The notes under the pieces: model-generated
Databases searched by the model: none
Told to the model about the DNA's origin: nothing
The model's input: only the letters and a program-made list of their open reading frames with translations
DNA from: Chryseolinea sp. H1M3-3
Lineage (GTDB): Bacteria > Bacteroidota > Bacteroidia > Cytophagales > Cyclobacteriaceae
Direction: 5' to 3'
Length of the DNA: 64,000 bases
Assembly: GCF_029360725.1 (NCBI RefSeq)
Contig: NZ_JARKMY010000019.1
Location: 124,001 to 188,000 of the forward strand
Part shown: positions 1 through 6,914 of the stretch, in pieces
How positions within the stretch are numbered: position 1 is the first letter of the stretch
Layout of the letters: each line of letters begins with the position of its first letter
Translations under genes and position numbers: made by a program

Positions 1-189
1 GCCGGGTATCACAAGAAAATTGGAATCATTTTTTGATAAGTACTAAATAAGGCACAGTTGCGTATATTCATTACGTTATTTATTGGAGGTTCAGTCCGAT
101 AACCGCTCAAATTGGCTGGTAATTAGTGATAAGCGGAAAGCATGAAATGATAAATTGTGTATATATTAACCGTTTGAATAATTACATGC

Positions 190-654
190 ATGAAAAATAT
201 ATCGCCTGGTTTAATAAAATATTTTTTCTGTTGTGTCTTGGTACTAGTAATGATATCAAATGAAGTGTCAGCACAATCGCCAGATGAGAAGCTCGTTGCA
301 CAAGCAATAGAACAATTAACAGAAGTTATGGTCAAACCAGATAGTGCGATCTTAGCCTCACTTGCCTGCGATGCATTGGAATATGTTCATTCGAGCGGTA
401 CTGTAAGAAATAAGCAGGGTTTCATTGATGAATTCATGAAAGGATGGACAAAAATGTCAAACCCAAAAATTTCAAATCAAACTATAAAGATCGTTGGCGA
501 TAATGCTATTGTGAGACACCGTCTAATTGCCGATGCTCATAACCCAGGCTATCCTGCTGTCATTGACATCATTATCTTGATGGTTTGGAAAAAAGAAAAT
601 GGACAGTGGAAACTTTTAGCTCGGCAGGCTGCGCGATTGCCAGAAAAAAAATAG
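190..654 (+). CDS. exported SnoaL/DUF4440-like small protein
   Basis: A 154-residue protein with a clear signal peptide (residues 1 to about 28, hydrophobic core YFFCCVLVLVM, cleavage likely after VSA before Q29). The mature part has the look of an NTF2-like, SnoaL/DUF4440 cone fold: an N-terminal helix with VAQAIEQLTEVM, a central YVHSSG stretch, and paired strands ending in VWKKENGQWKLLARQA, the typical last strands of that fold. Such proteins bind small ligands or act as minor enzymes; the ligand cannot be told. It stands alone: the next gene starts 189 bp downstream. The start follows an AT-rich leader and is the only ATG that gives the signal peptide. Confidence 0.75.
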   Translation: MKNISPGLIKYFFCCVLVLVMISNEVSAQSPDEKLVAQAIEQLTEVMVKPDSAILASLACDALEYVHSSGTVRNKQGFIDEFMKGWTKMSNPKISNQTIKIVGDNAIVRHRLIADAHNPGYPAVIDIIILMVWKKENGQWKLLARQAARLPEKK

Positions 655-843
655 AAAAGTCCTCCTTTGATTTTTTCGTCTGTTGTCTTTGGCAGAATGC
701 CAACATTAAAAACGACACGTAAGTTTTTTATAGTTTTCCGACTTAACAGCGACGCCTTCAAGGCTCATTTTTTGCAAAAAGGGACGTATCTTTCGGAAAT
801 TTTCATAATCTCTTCTTAACCGGTTTAAGGAAGTGTCCTTCCC

Positions 844-1905
844 ATGAGTGACAATTATTTTAAATACGACCTGTTATTTGAGTTGTCGCCTGACCTTTTA
901 TGTATTGCCGGTTTTGATGGCTACTTCAAAAAAATTAACCCCGCAGTTGCAAACGCGCTAGGGTATTCTTTGGAGGAGTTATATGCAAGGCCAATTAATG
1001 ATTTCGTGCATCCTGATGATAAAGCTGCCACATCCAATGCCCGTACAGAATTGACAAAGTCTAAACCCCTTTTGAATTTTGAAAACAGATACGTAACAAA
1101 AACGGGAGAAATTGTCTGGTTGTCGTGGACTTCGCTACCGATACCAAGTGACGACTTAATTTTTGCCATTGCAAAAAACATCACGCATAAAAAAAGGCAG
1201 GAGGCTGAGCGCAACGCTATGCTGGCTAACCTTACAAAAATCAATAAAGACCTCACGCAGTTAACGTTTACTACCTCACATGACCTACGTTCGCCAGTAA
1301 ATGGATTTTTGTCGTTGTTAAGTCTCATTGAGGTTTCGAAGATTACTGACCCGCAGACAATTGAAATAATTGAGGTCATCAAACTTGCCGGCGCAAACCT
1401 AAAGAAGACGTTGAATGAGTATGTAGATAACATCAGTGCCAAACATAGGATTGAAGAAGAAACGGTGAATTTACACCAAACGGTGAACCGTGTTCTTCAT
1501 TCCATTGGCTCTCTTATTCAAACATCAAGAGCTGAAATTCATACTGATTTTTCTAAACTTGAAAATATAAGATGCAATACCGGATACCTGGAAAGTATCA
1601 TTCTAAACTTGATTACCAATTCTATCAAATATTCCAGACCCGGTAATATTCCAATAATATCCATTTCTTCAGAACGAGGGAGTGGGTTTAATCGATTAAG
1701 AATTGCTGACAACGGTATTGGTTTCGATATGGAGAAAGTAAAGGGTAAAATTTTTGGACTGCATCAGAAGTTTCATGATCATGGAGACAGCAAGGGCATT
1801 GGCCTATATCTGGTTCATGCACATGTTACGAGCCTCGGAGGCCATATCGATGTTGAGAGTAATGTTAACGAGGGAACAACATTTGTGATTTCTTTTAGAG
1901 AATGA
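844..1905 (+). CDS. cytoplasmic PAS-domain sensor histidine kinase
   Basis: A 353-residue kinase with no membrane segment. A PAS domain spans about residues 5-117 (FDGYFKKINPAVANALGYS, then HPDDK and the PAC strand). The dimerisation/phosphoacceptor helix contains TTSHDLRSPVNG with H146 as the expected phosphorylated histidine. The ATPase domain has the N box (LITNSIKYS), the G1 box DNGIGFD and a G2-like GDSKGIGLYLV. It lacks its own receiver domain and no response regulator lies next to it, so it is an orphan kinase whose input is presumably intracellular (redox, ligand or light through PAS). A near-palindrome centred on AACCGGTT (818-825) lies about 18 bp before the start. Confidence 0.9.
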   Translation: MSDNYFKYDLLFELSPDLLCIAGFDGYFKKINPAVANALGYSLEELYARPINDFVHPDDKAATSNARTELTKSKPLLNFENRYVTKTGEIVWLSWTSLPIPSDDLIFAIAKNITHKKRQEAERNAMLANLTKINKDLTQLTFTTSHDLRSPVNGFLSLLSLIEVSKITDPQTIEIIEVIKLAGANLKKTLNEYVDNISAKHRIEEETVNLHQTVNRVLHSIGSLIQTSRAEIHTDFSKLENIRCNTGYLESIILNLITNSIKYSRPGNIPIISISSERGSGFNRLRIADNGIGFDMEKVKGKIFGLHQKFHDHGDSKGIGLYLVHAHVTSLGGHIDVESNVNEGTTFVISFRE

Positions 1906-2006
1906 AAGGCCGTTGTCGTATTGAAGGCATCGGCATATCAGGCTTGCCATCAGTCTTCAATGAGATAACCAACGGATTGACTACCCAGGAAAAACAGAAA
2001 GTCCCA

Positions 2007-2050
2007 TTATAAAATAGCAGAACCACGAACGGATACGTTCATGGCTCCGC
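2007..2050 (-). terminator. intrinsic terminator of the SDR gene
   Basis: On the minus strand the RNA can form a 14-bp stem (arms 2050-2037 and 2030-2017, with G-U pairs) and a 6-nt loop, followed by UAUUUUAUAA at 2016-2007. It lies about 17 bp after the stop codon of the minus-strand dehydrogenase, so it should end the BaeRF-SDR transcript. Confidence 0.7.
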
Positions 2051-2066
2051 TAAGTATTTCATAGCA

Positions 2067-2936
2067 TTATGAATTAACGACTGTTCCGCCGTTTGGATGC
2101 AATACTTGCCCTGTAATAAATACACTTTCCTTTGATGCCAGAAAGACATAACACGGGGAAATTTCAACAGGTTGAGCGGGGCGACCCAAGGGAATATCCT
2201 GACCAAATTTTGCCACCTTCTCCGCAGGAAAAGAAGCGGGGATAAGAGGAGTCCATACCGGGCCGGGCGCTACTGCGTTAACTCGAATTTTCTTTTCAGC
2301 AAGGGATTGAGACAGACTTCTAGTAAAGGCGATGATGGCACCCTTCGTAGAAGCATAATCCATTAGCGCCGGATTACCTTTGTATGCTGTCACCGAGGCC
2401 GTGTTAATAATGCTGCTACCTTCTTTTAAATGTGGGGTCGCAAATTTTGTCAGATAGAAATAAGAAAAAATGTTAGTCTTAAACGTTTTCTCCAATTGTT
2501 CAGCACTGATATCTTCGATCGAATGCTGTTCATACTGTACAGCTGCATTATTGACCACAATATCTATCTTACTAAATTTTTCAAGCGTCTTCTCTACAAT
2601 TGTTTCGCAATTTTTTTCTTCCGAAACATCAATGGGTATAAGCAATGGCTCTTTGCCATATTTTCGAATTTCAGAGGCCGTTTCTTTGGCATCGCCATGC
2701 TCGTTTAAATAGGCAATTACTACATCAGCCCCTTCTTTAGCAAACTGTACGGCTACGGCCCGGCCGATGCCACTATCACCTCCGGTAATAATGGCAACTT
2801 TTCCTTTTAATCGACCCAAACCAGGTTCATCGTTATCATAAATTGGTTTAGGGTTCATTTCCTGCTCAATACCTGGCTGTTGATCCTGCTCTTGAGGTGG
2901 AATTTTTTTAGGCATTTTTACTGTCGTCGTTTCCAT
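2067..2936 (-). CDS. short-chain dehydrogenase/reductase (general-stress type)
   Basis: A 289-residue SDR of the classical type with an N-terminal extension of about 45 polar residues. Visible motifs are the NAD(P) site TGGDSGIG (51-58), NNAA (129-132), the catalytic Ser181, and YASTK with Y194 and K198, plus the PG of VAPGPVWTP. Long-N-terminus members of this type (the YhdF/GspA-like group of general stress oxidoreductases) are known; the substrate is not determined here. The gene follows the BaeRF-like gene on the same strand with a 31-bp gap, so the two probably form an operon. A strong hairpin terminator follows the stop. Confidence 0.9.
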   Translation of the reverse strand: METTTVKMPKKIPPQEQDQQPGIEQEMNPKPIYDNDEPGLGRLKGKVAIITGGDSGIGRAVAVQFAKEGADVVIAYLNEHGDAKETASEIRKYGKEPLLIPIDVSEEKNCETIVEKTLEKFSKIDIVVNNAAVQYEQHSIEDISAEQLEKTFKTNIFSYFYLTKFATPHLKEGSSIINTASVTAYKGNPALMDYASTKGAIIAFTRSLSQSLAEKKIRVNAVAPGPVWTPLIPASFPAEKVAKFGQDIPLGRPAQPVEISPCYVFLASKESVFITGQVLHPNGGTVVNS

Positions 2937-2967
2937 AATATCTTTTGTTCTTGTCTGTGTTTATAAT

Positions 2968-4458
2968 TTAATATCTCATTAAGGCTGCTATGCTGCTCTG
3001 CGCAGGCATGTCTTCCTTATCGACAATGAATACTTCACCGCCGTTTAAAATAGTTTTCATAACTGCCTTGTCCATTAAACTGTCATTGTTTTCTTCTTGT
3101 TGTTCGTGAACTGTAAGTTGATTTGCTTGTTCATCGAACGTTCCCCATATCTGCGCATCCTTGTCAACAAATAATTGTGATATGCGCGCGTAGTATGCTG
3201 CAGGAATCACGTCTTCTACCACCGAAGAAGTTAGCGCTGTCGCAGACTGATTGCCATATGTTTCCTTTGCCTTGTTTAACCGTTCCCGGAAATAGGGTTC
3301 CATCAATTCGCGTGCTTGCCGGTATAGCTGTTGTTCGTCAGAATACTCGAGATTACCGGTGATGTTTTTATCCCAGATATATTGATAGTGGGAAACTTTT
3401 TTAAAAAGTGGTATCAAATATTCAACACCAGCCAAAAGTAGTGGAACATGCTCGTTATGTAGAATCTCTTTCCACAACGTTTCGTCTACCTCTTCCAGAT
3501 ACATCGAAATGTTTTCTTTTTCATCAGGTTTTCCTCCGCCAATACCATGATAATTGGCACCCTCACCAGCGCCACTGCTGCCGGTGCGGAAAAGTTTTTG
3601 ATCATCTTTTTCCTCAAAGTGTACAACATCGTCCACACCATTGGGTAATTCTTTTACCGCTATATATTTCATTCCAAAATTGTCAGCTCTGAAAAGTTTG
3701 GCTTGTTTCTTACTGATAACCAACAAATAGAAATATTCCTTACTCAGAAAAAACGGTACGAGCGGCGTTAAATAAAATGAAGTATTAATCAATATTTTTT
3801 CTGCTGTGGTTGCCGGCAGCTTCATGAATTTAAAATATCCATCAGCAATGAACAAGCCGAGTCCAGGTGATAAGGCGTACCAAAACGCTTCGTCACGCAA
3901 CAGGTCATATCCTGGCTTGAGGATGCGTGCAATGGTAGGTTGATCGAACTGTCGCTGTTTCAATGTACTTTCAATTTGTTGAAGTGCATTCTTAAAAGCA
4001 ATCGGATCCATTTGTTCATTTACCGCTACACCTGACTGATGCGTTGGAATATAAACGCTGATGCAACAATTTGACGTGTAATTTGCAATTTCCTGCAGCC
4101 CTTCTTTGGATAAGAATGGTGATAATTCGTCTATCGAAACATTGCTTGATTCGGCTTTGAATGTTTCCGTGACAGATTTATTTTTATTCGATTGACTTTT
4201 TTTCTCCGGCGTTTTTCGGCCGTTCCCTTTGTCGACATTTCTATTAGGATGCCGGACACGAACATTCGCGGCGATTTCGTCCGCATCGGCCTGAATGTCG
4301 TACTTGTCTTCAACCTCTAATTGCTGATCAAGTGTACTAGAATTAGTAGTGGTAACACCTTTTTGCGTGGTGGTCCCTGATGGTTTGCCTTTCGGCGGAT
4401 GATATTTTCCTTCTCTGTCTTTTCCCATAACTTTCTTTTTTTTATCAGGAATCGACAA
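2968..4458 (-). CDS. BaeRF-type (archaeo-eukaryotic release-factor-like) protein
   Basis: A 496-residue protein. The first 105 residues are charged and low in complexity (KKKK, GKYHPPKGKPSG, repeated K/S/N), likely disordered. The remainder resembles bacterial members of the archaeo-eukaryotic release factor 1 superfamily (baeRF): the order is SVYIPTHQSG, a long alpha/beta core, HGIGGG, EVDETLWKEIL, an LAGVEYLIPLF strand and a final eL30-like segment with IWGTF, EVFIV and the closing SIAALMRY. BaeRF proteins are proposed to act in ribosome-associated stress or conflict; this is inference. An alternative start at Met11 (4428, MGKDREGK) is equally or more likely. It is the upstream partner of the stress-type SDR gene. 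Confidence 0.7.
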   Translation of the reverse strand: MSIPDKKKKVMGKDREGKYHPPKGKPSGTTTQKGVTTTNSSTLDQQLEVEDKYDIQADADEIAANVRVRHPNRNVDKGNGRKTPEKKSQSNKNKSVTETFKAESSNVSIDELSPFLSKEGLQEIANYTSNCCISVYIPTHQSGVAVNEQMDPIAFKNALQQIESTLKQRQFDQPTIARILKPGYDLLRDEAFWYALSPGLGLFIADGYFKFMKLPATTAEKILINTSFYLTPLVPFFLSKEYFYLLVISKKQAKLFRADNFGMKYIAVKELPNGVDDVVHFEEKDDQKLFRTGSSGAGEGANYHGIGGGKPDEKENISMYLEEVDETLWKEILHNEHVPLLLAGVEYLIPLFKKVSHYQYIWDKNITGNLEYSDEQQLYRQARELMEPYFRERLNKAKETYGNQSATALTSSVVEDVIPAAYYARISQLFVDKDAQIWGTFDEQANQLTVHEQQEENNDSLMDKAVMKTILNGGEVFIVDKEDMPAQSSIAALMRY

Positions 4459-4761
4459 TTAATGTACCAGTTAGGCTTTGACGCAGGGTGAATTGCGACG
4501 CCGCGCGGAATTGTTTTACTCAAATATGCTCTTAAAATTATTCAACTATTCGCTGAACAATGAGGCGTTTTGTAAGAACCTCTTCAAGGTGCGTTTGTTT
4601 TATATGGTCAATAGCTTCTTACGTGTTTGCTCAATACAAAATTAACTTGAGATTTAATTTTCGGAAAGTCAAATGTTGCTATCATCCATGTTCTGAAAAG
4701 GGATTGAGCATTTTGCTCGGACGTTACAGATATATTTATCCTGGTCCTATTTTAATAATTA
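4459..4761. other. intergenic stretch without a supported gene
   Basis: Between the BaeRF start and the enolase-family terminator. A forward open frame begins at 4560 but it runs antisense into the enolase gene and its product is not protein-like, so it is not called. The segment must hold the promoter of the minus-strand BaeRF-SDR operon near 4470-4560; I could not pick a convincing -7/-33 pair. Confidence 0.5.
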
Positions 4762-4808
4762 AAAGTTATTGGTTACAAACCGTTGATTGGTCTTCAACCA
4801 ATAACTTT
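4752..4808 (-). terminator. perfect 13-bp inverted repeat after the enolase-family gene
   Basis: Arms 4762-4774 and 4796-4808 are exact reverse complements (AAAGTTATTGGTT), separated by 21 nt. On the minus strand the hairpin starts 15 nt after the enolase-family stop codon and its 3' arm ends in TTT followed by TAATTATTAAAAT. It is AT-rich but long, and most likely an intrinsic terminator. Confidence 0.6.
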
Positions 4809-4823
4809 ATCGAATCTTCTCTA

Positions 4824-6341
4824 CTAACTCCACAGTCTGTCATGAGAGCGCTTCTCATTCCACTCCGGTGTCGGAACAAAATAACTTTTATCTTCCGCAT
4901 GAAGATGTTTCTTGATTTCATCTTCGTTTAACTCTACTCCAAGTCCAGGTGCATCCAGGGGTACGTTTGCAAATCCTTTTGTATACAGCGGTTGTTTACC
5001 TACCATGTTTACCAACTTGGGCCACCATGGGTTATCGACAACCTGATTAGGTACCTCCAGGGCTAACACGTTTTGAGTTGCTGCCGCACAATGAACATTT
5101 GCCATAAACGAAACGGGAGTTCCTGCAAAATGCATTTTCATTCCCATATCATGCTCCTCTGCATAATCTCCAATCTTTTTGGTCTCGAGTATGCCTCCTG
5201 AAGTGCCCATGTCCGGGTGAACAATATCTACCGCATGCACATCGCATAATTTTTTAAATGCTTCTTTCAAATAAATATCCTCACCAGTAATAGTAGGGGA
5301 ATTGATGGAGTCTGTAATTATTTTCAATTGCTCTGTACAATCCCACGGTACAAAATCTTCCATAGAAGCAAGCCGGTACTTTTCCAACGCATTGGCCACA
5401 CGTATGCAGTTGTTTAAATCAAAATGTCCGAAATGATCGCCGGACAGCGGGATGTCGTAGCCGATTACATCTCGTATTGTTCCGACGTATTTGGAAAGAA
5501 TGTCCAGGCCTTTATCTGTAATTTGGATAGCCGATAAGCCATGACGTGTATTCTGATAGGATAAGTAGTCATCCAGATTGGGTTCATTAAAACCGATCAC
5601 ATATTTAGAGTTTACTATTGCACCAGGAACTTTATAATAAGCGTGGACGCCAGGGTGCATTTTCATCCAAGTGAAGCCTTGATCTTCCATACGGACTTTG
5701 CAATCGCTCTTAAATTTTTCAATATCAATTTCAGCGCTGTTATGCGCGGGAACATACGCATAGAGTCTTATCTTATCTCTGTATCTGCCTCCTAATAATT
5801 GCCAAGTCGGTACATTGTAAGCTTTCCCTAACAAGTCCCACATCGCCATTTCTACCGCGCTAACGCCACCGCCTTTGCGTCCGTGACCTCCATGTTGCTT
5901 AATGATCTTGAAAATCATCTCGACGTTACATGGATTTTTCCCCAATATTCTGCTTTTCAGAAAAAGTGCATATCGCTTGTCAGCACCATCTCTTACTTCA
6001 CCAAGGCCATAAATGCCCTGATTGGTGTCAATACGGATAATAACATTTCGAGCGTTCGTGAATGATGTGCCATTGTCAATGGTGACGCAACGCATATCGG
6101 TAATTTTAAGATCTGAAGGATAGGATGTACGTTGCACTTTAGATGTAGTCTGGGCAACGGTATCTTCTATAGGAAGGCTCATTAAACCCGTTAAGGTCAT
6201 CCCACCCAGTGCCGTTCTTTTTAAAAAATTTCTTCGGCTGTCGCAAGTCGTGGGGCTATCAATTTCTCGTTGCGCGGCTTCTGCTTCATCCTGTTCGAGC
6301 TGTTTGTTTTCCTGAATAATTTTGTTGAGAATACTTTTCAT
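4824..6341 (-). CDS. Tat-exported enolase-superfamily sugar-acid dehydratase/racemase
   Basis: A 505-residue member of the enolase superfamily (mandelate racemase/muconate lactonising group, resembling galactonate or mannonate dehydratases). Residues about 35-65 are a twin-arginine signal (SRRNFLKRTALGG then a hydrophobic GMTLTGLM). The N-terminal capping domain starts near LKITDMRCVTIDN, and the barrel carries the expected metal ligands in order: D in SGDHFGH, E in MEDFVPW and E in TGEDIYL, with a late KMHFAGTP His. Family members abstract a proton next to a carboxylate of a sugar acid. Periplasmic location is inferred from the Tat motif. It is a single-gene unit with its own 3' hairpin. The exact substrate is unknown. 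Confidence 0.85.
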   Translation of the reverse strand: MKSILNKIIQENKQLEQDEAEAAQREIDSPTTCDSRRNFLKRTALGGMTLTGLMSLPIEDTVAQTTSKVQRTSYPSDLKITDMRCVTIDNGTSFTNARNVIIRIDTNQGIYGLGEVRDGADKRYALFLKSRILGKNPCNVEMIFKIIKQHGGHGRKGGGVSAVEMAMWDLLGKAYNVPTWQLLGGRYRDKIRLYAYVPAHNSAEIDIEKFKSDCKVRMEDQGFTWMKMHPGVHAYYKVPGAIVNSKYVIGFNEPNLDDYLSYQNTRHGLSAIQITDKGLDILSKYVGTIRDVIGYDIPLSGDHFGHFDLNNCIRVANALEKYRLASMEDFVPWDCTEQLKIITDSINSPTITGEDIYLKEAFKKLCDVHAVDIVHPDMGTSGGILETKKIGDYAEEHDMGMKMHFAGTPVSFMANVHCAAATQNVLALEVPNQVVDNPWWPKLVNMVGKQPLYTKGFANVPLDAPGLGVELNEDEIKKHLHAEDKSYFVPTPEWNEKRSHDRLWS

Positions 6342-6541
6342 AGGTATGGTGGGTTAGGTACATGATTTCCGATATACAATATAATGGATAGCCTTGAATC
6401 ATATATAGGAAAGCATACGAACGGCTCGCAGTCTTAAAAAAAATGAAGGAGGATACTTTGACTTTTAATTATATTATATACATTTATAAATAATATCAGA
6501 CTACTAGGACATTAAGCCTTAGTTAAAAAACTTCCAACAGA

Positions 6542-6573
6542 AACACCTAAACACCTAAACACTTAAACACCTC
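6542..6573 (+). repeat. 8-bp tandem repeat AACACYTM, four units, ending at a start codon
   Basis: Four exact-length units, AACACCTA, AACACCTA, AACACTTA, AACACCTC, run to 2 bp before the padR ATG at 6576. The same degenerate unit occurs at 11229, 28414 and 56576. It occupies the ribosome-binding region, and no Shine-Dalgarno is present. Confidence 0.85.
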
Positions 6574-6575
6574 CA

Positions 6576-6908
6576 ATGAAGGGCACATACCTCGGAGAAT
6601 TTGAAGAAATCGTATTGCTTGCTGTCGGCATACTGCAAGACACGGCCTATGGCGTCGGTATTTGTAAGGAGATCGAGAACCAAACAGGGCGGTCTGTGAA
6701 TATTGGCGCTGTTCATACTGCGCTCCACCGGCTGGAAGAAAAAGGATTTCTAAAATCGAAGTTTGGAGAAGCCACAGAAGTTAGGGGAGGAAAGCGAAAA
6801 AGAATTTTCGCACTTACACCTTACGGTGTAAAAGCTTTGCGGGAAGCCCAGGAGCTACGCAATCACATGTGGTCCCAACTTCCGAAAATTATTCTTCAAC
6901 GCAACTGA
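6576..6908 (+). CDS. PadR-family transcriptional regulator
   Basis: A 110-residue PadR protein. The winged helix shows GILQDTAYGVGI, then the recognition region VNIGAVHTALHRLEEKGFLKSKFG, the wing with GGKRKRIFALTPYGVKAL and a short C-terminal dimerisation helix. PadR proteins are usually local repressors released by a small molecule or stress. It lies 6 bp upstream of a large FtsX permease, so it very likely controls the permease-beta-lactamase operon it begins. The start codon directly follows an 8-bp tandem repeat. A similar pair occurs at 52286. Confidence 0.92.
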   Translation: MKGTYLGEFEEIVLLAVGILQDTAYGVGICKEIENQTGRSVNIGAVHTALHRLEEKGFLKSKFGEATEVRGGKRKRIFALTPYGVKALREAQELRNHMWSQLPKIILQRN

Positions 6909-6914
6909 ATTCCA

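Noticed and set aside
1-50. Short open tails of a possible gene entering from the left edge
   Set aside because: All three plus frames stop within 50 bases and none has a recognisable C-terminus, so no partial gene can be chosen.
818-825. AACCGGTT palindrome upstream of the PAS kinase as an operator
   Set aside because: A single 8-bp palindrome with no second copy; too weak to list as a site.
921-1442. 173-codon minus-strand frame inside the PAS kinase
   Set aside because: Fully antisense to a gene with clear kinase motifs; composition is that of a shadow frame.
4560-4931. 123-codon plus-strand frame
   Set aside because: It covers the terminator hairpin and runs into the antisense of the enolase-family gene; no family-like pattern.
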